Shown here: in pieces, positions 12,033-24,300 of the stretch | Numbering within the stretch: the stretch's first letter is position 1 | Layout of the letters: every line of letters starts with the position of its first letter | NCBI GenBank assembly: GCA_905221605.1 | Contig: CAJNDS010000480.1 | Location: 186,001 to 250,000, forward strand | DNA length: 64,000 nt | DNA from: Symbiodinium natans | Taxonomy: Eukaryota; Sar; Dinophyceae; Suessiales; Symbiodiniaceae | Direction: 5' to 3' | The notes under the pieces: generated by a model | Told to the model about the DNA's origin: nothing | Databases searched by the model: none | Seen by the model: the letters and a program-made list of their open reading frames with translations, nothing else | Made by a program: the position numbers and the translations under genes

Positions 12033-15000
12033 GGCGGTTTAGGTTTGGGAGGGCAGAGGGTGCGAGTCGTCCAAGCTCGTGTGCTCGCAGGCCTTACCAG
12101 TGCTCTTGAAGGGCACGGAGCCCATGATGTGCGTCTTTCACAAGCAAGACGACACATTCAAGCAGCCAAAGGCCATTGGGATCCAAAGAGTTAAGGTTGG
12201 TAAGCATCTGGGCAGGTTCTACACGTTGTGATTAAAGGCATGCGCCCTCTCTGCGAATCCCTGATGAATGCCTCCACGACGCTCTAAGCTGAGCTGTGTT
12301 TTGGGAGTGTCCTCCAGGCCCGGGTCAGTTTCTCCATCTACTCGCCCTTCTTCACGCAGGTGGGCTTTGGAGTTTATCTTCAGGTGTGATGCGGGCACTT
12401 GAAAACTTCAACACCTCAGAGCCCAGATGGAACCGGAAGCCCACAGAATCCACTCGCCAAAATTTCTGAGGATCCGGCGAACTACACCAAGACCGAGCTC
12501 TGGTGCCGATGTGTGGAGGAGGCCCAGGGACATCCAGGGGCTCAGAGAAATGTCCCGATGCCCTCGGAAACACAAGTGAAACACTGAAGAGCCTCGCACT
12601 TTTTCTTCTTCTTTGTTTGGCCCGAGGCTCTTCAGGAGTACGCCTACGACGCGGAGGTTGCTGGAGTCGAGTACTCGAGACTTGGTGCAATATGAGGGCT
12701 TGCCTGGCTTGAATGGCTTCCGCGCGGTATGAGCCCCTCTTCCATCCGAGGCTTGGAATAGGCTCTGCATGCCTGCGACTTGCCGCATCCTTGGCGTAGG
12801 CCAGACAGCATCTGAAAACATCTCCGAAAGGATCGGTTTGAAAGGGTCTCTGAGAAAGTGCGTCAACCGAAGCAAAGGTTTCATGTTCCATCGAGTGTCG
12901 GCAAGTACCAAGCGCCCAGGTGCTTGCAGGCTACAATGACAAGCTGCACGTGCTTCTTGATGTAGCTTGACGACCTTCAGCCGTGCCGTAGCCATGGAGC
13001 CTGCTAGAGGCTCCATGGGCCACGCGAGAGCGCAGCATGATCGCAGCATGATCCGCAGCATGAGGCAGTCACCGAAAAGATGGTCTCCATGGTAGAGGTT
13101 CCAGAGCAGATCTTTTCCATCGTGGTGACCGGCTCAGTTGTCTTATGTCGGCTTTCCGCATCCTTGACAGTGTGGGTTGCAGAGGATCTGCCAAGGCGAG
13201 CGGCATGGGAGATGATCTCCGGAACCAGGCCAGAGCTAGCTGAAAGACGTTTCTTTTTCTGGTCAGTTCAGTTGTTGCTGCAGGGCTGGCGTGGCTGCGG
13301 GATTGCCCTGTACAATCCTCTGCAACTCCTTTTCGCCGTTTCGCGGCAGGCCTTTCATTCACCTCCGTACGTGCAGAGCAACTTGCGCCTGGATGAACTG
13401 ACGATGCGTGGGACGTCCTTCCCGGTGACTCGGCGAAAACATAGTGCCTGTGGAGGCTTGTGCTGGGACAGGCTGATACACTTGCTTGCGCAATGACGGC
13501 TTGAGGCCTACCAACGGCTTGAGGCGTTCGACAAGATCACTTGCGCTGACTTGAAAGGAATCTTGACCCCACAGCAGAAATGCGGAATTTTGCATGGCAC
13601 TGCATGATCCAAGTCATTCGGTTCTATTCTTTCGAGTAGACTGGCGCAGCTCAGGCCTCGTGGAGCAGTTTTTCGCGGGCGGCGCTCATGTAGAGGCTGC
13701 CTCACATAGCTAAAAGTAGACCGAAGTTCTCTGCAGAAGTAACAGAACCTTTCATTCACTGGTCTGATGAATTCCATGAATCAAGATCGCTGCCCAGTCC
13801 CTGATGCTGGGAAATCTCACGGCCGACGACGCCCGACTTCTTTCCTCGAAGCTGATGGCGGCCCGGGTACTCGGGGGAAGGGAGTGAAAGGCAGCTTGGA
13901 CACAGCGTGGCCTGAGAACCCCACAGTCTCCCCTTTCCCAAGTCTTTCTTATAAGAATGCCCTTTGATTCCGGACCCAGGGCCTCAACCTCCGCAAGGCC
14001 CTGGCCTGAGAGACTGCGATACTTTGGGGCTTTTGCAGATGTTTAGTTGGATGTTTCACAAAGTCACCTCTTCGTGCTGTATGCGCTATATACGGCGATA
14101 GGGGGCTCCTTGGTAGACATGTTCGAAGTTGGGGGGGGCAGATTAGGGATGTTTAGGGAAGCTCAGGCGCTTCCAGTGCTGCCGACACGCGCGGAGGCTT
14201 GTCTCCCTGATGGAGCCACTCTCTGGGAGCTGGACAGTACCTGACTGCGCATTCCATCTCCCAAAGCCCTCAAAAGACCCACGAAGATCTTCAGACTAAA
14301 GCCCCTTCATCTCGATGCACAGTTCTTTGCAATGAGGCATAAACACATCTCAACAAACACAGGGGACTTGAACCTGTGGGCCACGCATGGCCACGCACTA
14401 CCGATGTACAAACATGTTTACGGAAATGCCGCTTGTGTCTGAACTCCAGGCTTCCTGGATGTCTTTTGGACGCTTATGATCGTAATCGCCGAATAGAGCC
14501 GAACTCGTCTCATCAGAGGCACGGATGCCGAAGACCCCAACCATGCGGTGTTCCTGAAGATTCAGATGCAGAGTGGATTAGAGAATGAGATGTTGCACCT
14601 GGGCAAGTTCAGGTTAGCAGCCGAGGCACTTTACATTGCAGTGCCGCGCTTGGGCGCAGCTAAGGACCTTTCTTCTAGACAAGGCGATATCGTCGAAGTT
14701 CTTTGACCTGCTGCGCACGCAGCAACAGCTAGGATACATTGTGCCTGGGATGCTTTTTGCAGCTTTCTTGTAGGTCTGTAAAATTGCGCGAAGGCCGAGG
14801 GCGCCGTAGAAGCAAAGTGAGCCAAGGTACATCTGGTGGCATCTGTGCCAGTGATGGCACCCTATCTGCTTGCTTTCATTCAGACGGAGTTCAATCCGAA
14901 TTATGTCAGAGGATGTATGGAGAAGTTCCTCGATAAGCACTTCTCCTTTGTGGAAGAGACCATGACAGACGAGGAGCAGGGCTGGAAAACCTTGTGAAAA

Positions 15001-15537
15001 CCCTTGCCAAAACCCTGGGGAAGCCATGGGAAGCCGCCCAGCGCCATTTAAAGCCCTAGAATGACAAGAATAAGAATAAAAATGCAATAACAATACTAAA
15101 AGCAGTAAGAATACAAATCGCAATAGTCACAAGATTCGAATAATAGAGGACAACATAGCAATAGTAGCAATGGTATCAATAATGGCAATGGTAACAGTAG
15201 TAACAATAATCCCAAGAGTAACAAGAATAACAATAGCAACAATAGTGACTATAGCAACAATCATAACACTACTGACTGCCAGGAATTCGAGACCTGCAAA
15301 GCCGGTCTGCTTTCAGAGCTGCGGCTGAAGCCTAAGAACATCGCCGAGGAGGCCTCCTGAGTTTTTTACCCGAAAGATCTTCCCCCTCGTCTGATTCATT
15401 TATTTATCCATTTATCCGGTACAGAAACGTTGGCAACCCTCCTTGTAGGCGAAGCGCTTCAGCCGGGTCTTCACGGACCGCACCTTCGACTTCGATCGCC
15501 GGGCAAGAAGCATCCGCTTCGTCGAGGCCTCCACCTT
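6704..15537 (+). CDS. Insulinase-like (M16) zinc metallopeptidase, partial, many exons
   Basis: Family M16 enzymes such as insulin-degrading enzyme (IDE) cleave short peptides inside a closed chamber. Exons read in IDE order on the + strand: 6704-6781 (VNFDLTDKGLDSV), 10138-10219 (PPEKWIFDE), about 10251-10345 (IRFKFREDP), 12098-12195 (HKQDDTFKQPKA), 12318-12359 (SFSIYSPFF), 12636-12690 (EYAYDAEVAG), 12930-12961 (GYNDKLHVLLD), 13062-13124, 13506-13555, about 13650-13698, 13797-13862 (GNLTADDA), 14167-14236, 14517-14610 (TDAEDPNHAVFLKIQ), 14666-14742 (LLRTQQQLGYIV), 14845-14976 (FIQTEFNPNYV), 15283-15357 (LKPKNIAEEA), 15463-15537 (FDFDRRARSI). Each matches the successive C-terminal IDE segment. 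The N-terminal catalytic HxxEH region is not seen, and neither are the start and final exon. Several exons are only 32-60 bases. Whether the enzyme is active cannot be told from this part. Confidence 0.9.
6782..10137 (+). other. Presumed large intron of the M16 gene
   Basis: About 3.3 kb between two IDE-like exons that are nearly adjacent in the protein. It holds the telomere-like block, a TTG-rich tract at 7682-7830 and no convincing exon. The phrase PLFDE near 7224 recalls an upstream IDE motif but is out of order and lacks the rest of the motif. Confidence 0.5.
6876..7100 (+). repeat. Degenerate interstitial TTTAGGG repeats
   Basis: Many TTTAGGG and GGGTTTTAGGG units interspersed with G/T-rich spacer. 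TTTAGGG is the plant-type telomere unit also reported in dinoflagellates. The block lies inside the presumed large intron of the M16 peptidase gene, so it is interstitial, not a chromosome end. Confidence 0.85.
12000..12035. repeat. Poly-T followed by poly-G tract
   Basis: About 14 T then about 20 G in an intron of the M16 gene, one of several long G/C homopolymers in the window (others near 205, 39440, 57195 and 61015). Such runs are prone to length errors in assemblies. Confidence 0.9.
15050..15265. repeat. AAT/CAAT-rich degenerate microsatellite
   Basis: A long run of AAT, CAAT, AGC and AAC triplet-like units fills an intron of the M16 gene, between the exon ending near 14976 and the exon starting at 15283. 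Confidence 0.8.
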
Positions 15538-17386
15538 GGTGTCGGGGCCGCATCTCAACAGTTGCGCAAGCACCAAAGTACATATTGTTAAATACAAATA
15601 TTCATACTAATATGAATAAAATTTTCATACTAATATACACACATATATTCCTATATACACATGTTTTTTTTTTTAATAGAGTCTCTTGAGTTAGATGAGG
15701 GTCACTCCAGCGCTGCGGCCGTGGACTAAACGCGTGTCTTTTTGCGCAGAGCTGGTGTTTCACGCACTTTTGCCAGCATTTTCAGAAAGACGCTTTCCAA
15801 TGATGGCGTGTTTCTTGGGATGTTACTTTGCCTTTTCCTCTGAGAAGACGCTTTGGGTTTTCTGAGTCGTGGATGGGATGCAGGCCGTGTGTCCGTGTCC
15901 ATCCCGACTGCTAGTACGCCCGCTGCGCCCTCCCCCTGCATGTTGTGTCCTGAGGAGGTACTCGACACGAGACCGAGGGATATAAACAGTCGCAAACCAG
16001 CGGCAAAAATATCACCCCCTTTGTCCGGTTCCAAGGAGATGCTGCGGAGCTTCGTTCGGGATCAGGTCCGCAAGGCTCCTCGCATCTACAGCCAAGTTAA
16101 GCGGCTCGGACTTCTTGGTTTGCTTTGCTTGTCTAACTGTCCAAACATTTGGTTGTTTTTGGAGCCGTTTTGGTTTTCCTTGTTCGGCCCTGTCTCCGCG
16201 TCCTCCCAGATCCGAGATTGTACCCGAAACCCTAAACCCCAAGCCCCGCACCCTAAACCCTACGACCCTAAACGCGAAATAGCACAACACGAGGAAGCTC
16301 CTCGACAAGGAGGACAAGCCGCTACCCAGCGATGCCGAAATTCCCGGAAAAGAGAACTTTAGGCCTGGCGGCTTTCAGACGTTTTAGGTCATGTAGGGCA
16401 TGTAGAAATGTCGAGGGCATGTAGAGAGGGCTTCTAGGGCATCTAGGGTCAAGGGGAAGCTTGTGCACATCTCTGCGGTGTGGTGGGTGTAGATATGACT
16501 TCTGAGTCGGGGATCGGTCATACCTGCTCGCGGCATCCTCAACCCTGCAACCCCTGGGACCTAGTCCCACAGTAAACGCTGCTAGAATTTGCTATCGTTG
16601 CTCGCAGACCCTTGCCTTTGATGACTGTGACTTCCATATTCCTGTTGAGGAAAGGGGTTAAGCACTGGGCATAGGGTTCAACTTCTTTTGTTTTTGTTGT
16701 GGAGGGGTCAGGCGGGAAACGCGTGCACAGGCAGTGGAATACTCACGTCGAGACAGCTGCGCTCTCAGGTATGTTGCGTACAGATTTCGGTCATGTAGCA
16801 GAAGATGTCCTCATGTCCAGGCAGCTTGAGGAGCGTTGCTGCGTTTTCTCTGGCTTAGGGTTCTGGGTCTTTGTAGACTTTACGGACACTGCCAGCTTGT
16901 CTGGCCATGGCATCATGGCAGACGGCAAGATTGTTTCTTCACTTACGCGCTTGTAATGTAAGGCTGGTGGTATCTACTTGTACATGGGTGGGAATAGGAA
17001 GCAAGTGGCTGTGATTTCCAAAATGCTGCAAGGTCAAGTCCTTTGGGGCATCGGCCAAGTGGAATCCGCTGAATTGTTCAGTCGACGTCGCCGCAAGATT
17101 ATGAGCAGGGTGTGGGTAGGCTCTGCATGCCAGGATCTTGATTTTCCCCGCCTGGTCCGCCATGTTCTGAGCCCCATGCCCATGAAGAAAAAAACACTTC
17201 TGCTGAGACTGTATTCATGACGGAAGAAATCATGATGCCGGGCTTGTCGAGATCTGACAGGTTCAACGTGCCCTCTGAGTTTTGGCTTTCAAACAGGCAT
17301 GATGCAGCTCCTAGATGCAGATGCTCTCTTTCAAAGTGTCCTTGTAAGGGTGGTTTACAGTGGTTTTTATGTTCAGCTGCCAGACT
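15538..17386. other. Intergenic stretch between the M16 gene and the retrotransposons
   Basis: An AT-rich patch at about 15580-15680, a short telomere-like run in CCCTAAA orientation at 16225-16275, and open frames without recognisable domains. The last exon of the M16 peptidase might lie at its start. The outer retrotransposon inserted at the 3' end. Confidence 0.4.
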
Positions 17387-17391
17387 CTAAG

Positions 17392-17648
17392 TGTGGATTT
17401 TCTGTCCCGAAAACCTCCCCTGCACAAGCCCTGAAGCAAGGAGCTCTCGCCGTCGCTGTTGTGGCTTGGGCAGGGTGGGACAAGCTTAAGCTTTAGCTAG
17501 GCCAACCGGCTACGCAGATCCCGAGCAAGGAACGCTCGCTGACAAAAAGCTCTCTTACGTGTGCGGACCTCGTGCGCCGCCTTGCCACATTTTCGCTGTG
17601 TGCCCTTTTCTCCTTCTCTGTTGCACCCAGCTTGGCCGTAAGTTAAAG
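17392..17648 (+). repeat. Left LTR of outer element
   Basis: 257-bp direct repeat of 34502-34762, starting TGTGGATT and ending TTAAAG, preceded by target duplication ctaag. Confidence 0.95.
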
Positions 17649-17649
17649 T

Positions 17650-17664
17650 TGGCAGCGGAGCCGG
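17650..17664 (+). promoter_or_regulatory. Primer-binding site of outer element
   Basis: TGGCAGCGGAG starts one base after the left LTR. It resembles the complement of a tRNA 3' end (CCA terminus) and parallels the TGGTAGCGGAG of the inner element at the same spacing. The donor tRNA is not established; an initiator-Met-like tRNA is the usual copia primer. Confidence 0.65.
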
Positions 17665-17853
17665 TCGCCCCGGCTTCCGCCTTTTCCGGACCCAGGCCCC
17701 TTGGTGTTGGCCCCTGCTGCCGCTGCGCTCGCTCCTGACCTTCGCCCCTTTCGGCTCTGTCCTCTGCCTGCCATTGTGCAAGTTTGTGTGTGTGTGTGTG
17801 CACACGGCTGCTGCCTTATCTCTGCCTCACCACTGTGGACTTGAGGCTGCTTT

Positions 17854-18155
17854 TGTCAGTTCAGTCGCATCAGGAGGCGAGTTTGTAAACTACAGCTGTG
17901 ATCATGGCAAAGATGTGAGAGCTTGTGAACATCGCTCGCGCTTTCCGCAGGCATGCCTTTGGCCAGATTTCCTTTGAGCTACGTGTAGCGATTCTCAGAC
18001 ACCTTAGGTGTCAATTCTCCATCGTGCCATAGGCATATCCTGCAGCGGAGCTGCACATTTCGAAGCCGGAGCGCTTCTTCGAGGAAAACGACCGCGACTG
18101 CATCTTCGGCATTTCCACAGCCCCCTTCGCTGCAGATTCCACATTGCTACCGATA
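17854..18155 (+). repeat. Left LTR of inner element
   Basis: 302-bp direct repeat of 26539-26840 with one substitution; starts TGTCAGTTCAG and ends TACCGATA. Confidence 0.97.
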
Positions 18156-18156
18156 T

Positions 18157-18171
18157 TGGTAGCGGAGCCCG
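18157..18171 (+). promoter_or_regulatory. Primer-binding site of inner element
   Basis: TGGTAGCGGAG one base after the left LTR closely resembles the complement of the initiator methionine tRNA 3' end (TGGTAGCAGAG in common eukaryotic versions). Confidence 0.75.
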
Positions 18172-18365
18172 AGAAAGGGTTCCTGAGGCTACCGCTGCGC
18201 GATTCTGCTTTCTGACATCTTCGCTGAGAAGCACCAGTGTTGGATCTGATCTGTTCAAGACGAGAGCAAAGAGTCCAGGCCGGCGGAGGTCGTGCTTCAC
18301 CTTTTTCAATTCGTTTCAGTGCAAGTTTTGTCCTGCAGAACCGTTGAGAGATCCTGTTGCTGGTG

Positions 18366-21300
18366 ATGGCTGATTCCAAAGAGGACCGTTTTCAGTCCTG
18401 CCCCTGGAATGGCGATGCTTCCTCATGGCCGGACTATGTTCGGCGGGTCCGCTTGCTGTTCGAAAAGACAAGGCGTCGAAATCGCCACCGCCTGGCACCT
18501 GAGCTGGTGAGCCAGCTGTCAGGGCGTGCGTGGGTGGTGACCCAGGAGGTCGACCACAGAGCCCTGGTGAGAAGGGATGGAGTCATATACCTCCTTCGAT
18601 TCTTGAGGGAACGGTTGGGCAGGACAGCCATTCCAGACGTGGGCCTGAGGCTAGAGGATCTGATGATCCGCCTTCGGCGACAGCCCGGCACCTCGATTGC
18701 CTCGTGGGCAACTCAGGTGCGGCAAGTTTATCGCAAGGTCCAGATTGCCCTCTTTCGTGCGAGAAAGGCAGCTGAAAGCAAGTATGGCGTCTCTGGCGGC
18801 AGCGGACGTACGGCCCTTGGAGAGTCTCACTCCTCTGCTCCTTCGTCTCGGCGCCGAAGTCAAGAGACTCAAGAAGAACCGCTGCCTGAAGAAGAGACTT
18901 CTCCCGGCGGGCAGTCTTCGCGTCTTGGCGAAGATGAGGGAGAGGCTGAGTTTGACGATGACCTTGAGAAAGAACTGGAAGCAAAAGGCCTCGGGAGATC
19001 CAGCAAGTCACGTCGCTTCCGGAGACAGGAGAGCGATTCTGAAGACTCGGAGCATGCCCTTCAAGATCTTCAGATGTGGGATGCCTACGAGGAGATCATG
19101 GAGGATGTGCTACCGTCCGAAGTCTTAGGCTGGCTTCTTCTTCGTAGAGCAGGTCTGAGCACCGCTGCTCGGCTGGCTGTGCAGGCCTCGGCGGGCAATA
19201 GCCTCCGCTTTGAAGACGTGGAGCACGCGATGCGAGGCATGGAGGAAGAGTTGACTCAAGACGAGCAGCGCCGACAGGCTCTTCATCAGCGTCCCCGTCG
19301 GACCTTCTGGATGGAGGAGAATGGTGAATGGGCGATGGTGCTTGCCGACGAGGATGAAATTGGTGAAATGTTGGAGCACACAGAGATCTTCCATGTAGGC
19401 GCGAAGCTTCCGTCGCAAGTCTATGAGAGCTCCAGTGGCATGGATGATGGGAGCTATCAAGACTCCAGTGGCTTCTGGCATCAAGTGACAGACGGGAGCT
19501 GGTCTTGGTGGATGGATGGCGGCGATGGCGAGTTCTACCACCATGATGACCATGGGATCTATTGGTCCTGGACTGCGTATGAATCCTCATTCATGGCAGA
19601 GCTGCCTGATGAACAGCAGAAAGAAGTGGCAGAGGCATTCGCAGCAGCCGAGGCCAAGCAAAGATCCTTCGTGGAGGCGCGCCAGGCGATGAAAGCCAAG
19701 ACCTTGAGCCGTGGCTTTTATCCTTTTGTTCCATCGTCCAAGGGTAAGCCTAGGTTTAAGGGTAAAGGTAAGGGTTCTAAAGGAAAAGGAAAAGGGAAAG
19801 GCGTGTCTTCATCCTCTTTTTCTTCTACCTCCTTGACCAATGGCTCAGTAATGCACACCACAGACATCATGGCAATGGTCCCTGGAGATCCAAGCTTCAG
19901 TGGCTGCTTCATCTGCGGAGATAAGGGTCATGCATTCCGTGACTGTCCCAAGAGGCTTCGCTCGAAGGGTTCCAAGGGCGGCGTCAAGGGTGGCTCTCGA
20001 TCCTTCCTCATTGACGATGCCCCGGTGTACATGATCAGCGATGGCGCGGAGTATCAGCACGAGATCGATCCCGACTACACGTTCGCCTCAGCAGTGCCCA
20101 ACGGTGAGTTCGTTGGATCGAGTCCTGAGATGGAAGGGTTCGCAGTGCTCGACACCGGCGCTACGGAGACCGTCGGGAGCCTCCCTGCGCTTGAGTCTCT
20201 ATTGCAGAAGCGGTTTGAGATTCAAGGGTCTGTTGAGGAGCTTGAAGTTCGCGCCAATCCTGGAAGGAGATTCCGATTCGGAAACGGCTTGTGTGAGCAC
20301 GCGACTAGCCATGTTCTCTTGAATCAGACTGTTGGGTCTCTGCATCTGCGGTTAGGCATCTTCACCCTCGATGTGGAACGTGTCCCCATCTTGATCGGTA
20401 TCCGAACCCTAAACAAGATGAAAGCCATCATCGACACCAACCGCAGTATAGCCGTGTTCGCTGCTGTGGATCCTGGTTTAGGAATACCCCTTCAGAAGAG
20501 CCGGTCAGGACATCTTCTCCTCAACCTGGCCCGTGACTGGCTTGAGCAAGGGTTCCGGCTAGACTCCATACCTTCACACATTCTCCAGGAGCCCGAAGAA
20601 GAGCAAAATTTCGTTGAAGATGCAAGCCCAGTTTTTGCAGTGATCAGAGAGGAAGTGCAAGCGCCCGCTCAGCCTCATGAAGCACAGTGTGATGCGGTTC
20701 ATGTCAGCCTTCGTGATGCAAGACATGGTCCCCCTGCTGACAGTGATGTACACGTGACTGCTGTGGCGCATGAGCACCATGCACATCCCGATGGCACTGA
20801 GGCTCGAGAAATTCGAACATCAATGCGCCCTGCGACATTGCTTCCCCTGCTCACTCTTGCTGCGCTTCACTCTCATGGCGGCAGCCTCCGAGATCGAGAA
20901 GATCAAGGAGCAAGTGTTGGCAGCCGAGATGGCGTCTTCCTTGGACGAGTCATCAACTACAGTCCGCAGTGCCAAGGATCCTCGAGCAGTGGGGGCACCG
21001 TGCTTTTCCAACCACGAGGTTCAGCCACCGGGACGAGGGTCCAAATCCGGGGCCAACTCCCACGCAATGTGGCGCGTTTGCCGCACGTGCTCCCTGAGGT
21101 TGCTGTATGTTCCTCGTACCGGAGCACATGCCCTGCATCGCTCGCCCGGCCCCTTGAGCTCGGACACCCAGAAGCAAATCCACGAGATCCAGGCCAAGGG
21201 CGAGAAGTTGGAAGAGAACATCAACCTGAAGGATCGCACGATTGGACTGGATGCAGCCGAGAGGTCGGCGGAACAACGCCTTGCCCAGGTGAGAGCTCTC

Positions 21301-24300
21301 AAGGCAAAGGAAGTGAAGCCGAAGGCTGCAACCATGACGGAGGCTCCTGTAGCTACAGTGGCCAGAAGTCCCACCAGCGCAGCATCATCTCTGGCAGGCT
21401 ACGAGGTCTTGCCGACAGCGTCCCCGCCACCGCCGGTGATCAATGTGGACGAGATGAACGCCGCTCCGGGACGCAAGAAGCCTCGAGAACAAGCGGCCGA
21501 AGAGTTGGAGTATGCCAGTCGACAGGAGTAGAGGACTTTGATGCGCTGGCGGTTGAGGAGGCCTACAATCTCCAGCAGGCTGAGTCTGAGGCCTTGGCAG
21601 CAAGTCTCTTGGCCACTAAGAACTACTCTTTTGAGGCATGTGAAAGTCTGCTGCGTGGTGCTGATCTTTCAGCTCCAGGTCCAAGTCGGTCAATCCTGCA
21701 ATCCAAACGTGCTGAGTCCTGGGTGGCAGTCCTTGGCTTGTTCACTCATGGAGGAATTGTGGGTCAGACCAAAATCACCATCAGAAGGCCTCGCCTCTGT
21801 GAGTACTTGAATGCATTCCTTAGTGCTCATCTACCCGCAGGCCAAACATGGACTTCCATCAGCATTGCGTTGAATATGAAGGCTGTTCCGCACACTGACA
21901 GCAACAACCAAGATGAGTCTTGGAATTGGCTTCTCGGACTTGGATCCTATACTGGAGGAGATTTGTGGCTTGAAGCTCATTCTGAAACCTTCAATCCCGA
22001 GGATCCCAGCGTCTTGAGTTGGAGATCGAAGCCGGATGGTTCGAAGGCACTTGGGCATCGAGTTGAGACTCGCCATCGGTGCGTCGGATTCCGACCTCGA
22101 CAACTTCATGCAACGAGTGAGTGGACTGGTGACCGCCTGGCGATTCTGGCATATACATCTCGAGGCCAAGATCGCATCCCTGATGGAGTCCGGCATGACC
22201 TGAAGGCCTTAAAATTTCCCTTACCGCCTGCTAAGAAGCGCCGCCAAAAGATCGAAGAGGTGCTGGAAACTGAAGCGGGTGATGAAGGGGGAGACATGAT
22301 GCCCATCCAGTATGTCCTCCCTGATGCCGATAAGGCCTTCCTTGTGAATGCGCTCGAGAACCATGAAAAGGATGTGCAGGCAGATGTGCAGCCCTTTTGC
22401 CGACAGGTTCGTACAGATCTACTGGAGGCGATGGGGCCCATGTCTAGTCCTCTGAGTCTGGTGGTTCAGTCCAAAGGTGGGCAAGTCTTTGAGGCTGGAA
22501 CACACAACGGCTTCGATATGACAACGAAGGGCGGCATGCGAAAGCTTTGCGATACCATCAAGGAGCTGAAACCTCGATATGTATGGCTTCATGTCCCAGC
22601 AGGCCAAGTGGAAAAATCCTTGACATCGATGGCTGACAATGAGCAGGCATCTTACCAGAAGAAGATCAAATCCCAACATCGTCACCGCAAGGTTGTGCGT
22701 CATTGCTTGATGGTCTCACAAACCGTGCGTGAACAAGGTGGCCACGTGATCTGGGATATACTCCCTGAAAGTCCCTCGTGGAACTATTGGGAGTCTAGAT
22801 CTTTCTGGCATGATCAACGAGAAAAGGATGGGTGGACTGAGATCAAGGTCCCACAGGGTCACAAGATCAGATGTACTGATTCAGATCTCCTGAAGATGGT
22901 TGATGTGGCAGTGGCAAAACAAGGCCGAGCCGAAGGTCCGACCACGGCCTCATGTTTGACATCGTGTGCGGCGTGCATTATGGCCCTTCAGCATGAGGTG
23001 TCGGAAGCCTATGTGGTGGATGAAAGCGTGTTGAGAACCATGACGACGCAAGAACTTCAGGCTGTGATGGATGTGGTGGCAAAGCTTCATCGGAAATTGG
23101 GGCATCCTTCGTCCCATTTGTTGGTGAAGAATCTTCGGGCCCGTGGCGCGGATGATCGCTTGCTGGCGGCAGCGCAACAGTACAAATGTAGCGAGTGCCA
23201 TGAAGGACAAAGTAAACTTCCTGCTCCGGCCGTGAACCTGAACAAGTCGGACACGTTGTGGCACACTCTCCAGCTTGATGGCATGGTGTTTAAGTTTGAA
23301 GACAAGGTCTACCACTACTTGGTCATGATGGACGAGGCATCCGGTTATGCGGTGATCCACGAGATGAATGTGCACTCGAAGGATTCGGCCGAGAACATGG
23401 ACACCGTGAGTGTGATTGATGTCCTTGAGAAGGCCTGGTGCCAGTACTTTGGAATGCCAAATACGATCAAGCTGGATCCTGAAGGAGCTTTCCGAGGAAC
23501 CTCGTTGGCGCTGTGGTGTGCTGAGAGAGGAATTGTCCTCGAGCATGTGCCTGCCGAGCTCCATGCCGCTATCGGTGATGTGGAAAGAGAGATAGGGTAC
23601 TTGCGAAGCAAAATGGAAGCTTTCCTTCGACAAGAACCGACTGATCCTACTCGGGCCGCGTATGCGATGGCAGCTGCGCACAACTCTCTGGCCCGAAATC
23701 ACGGGTTCAGCCCTCTACAATGGGCTGTGGGTCGTGACCTGGCTCCTGGAGGACATGCGGTCGATGGACCTGGAGATTGGGTTGCCATGCAGAATGCCAC
23801 AGCTGAAGAGCCAAGTTCTATGCGAGATCATTTTGAGCTTCGGAAAAGGGCTGAACAAGCCTTTCAGCAGCAAAGGGAGCGAGATATGCTCTCTCGAGCT
23901 GTGAATGCACGGACGAGGCGAAGCATTACCTTCGTGCCGGGGGACACGGTGTTCTACCGGCGGATCAAGCCACCAGCTGAAGGAGGAGCCAACATGCTCA
24001 TCGACCGCGCTCGTGTCAACGTCGGGCGATGGTGTGGTCCAGGCCGAGTACTGGCTGCTGAGACTCGGGTTGAGGATCATGGAGCCACCCGGAAGGCAGG
24101 ACATTACATCTGGATCATATCCCAAGGTCGCCTGAAGAAGACGCACTCTTCCCAGCTGAGACATGCATCCGAAAATGAACGGCTTATTGCAAATGCTTCG
24201 GGACAAATGTCACTCCCATGGACCTTGTCGTCGCTGACATCTCTCCTTGGTTCTGGACAATTCGATGATGAAACTTCCCTTCGCCCTGTTCGAAGAGACG

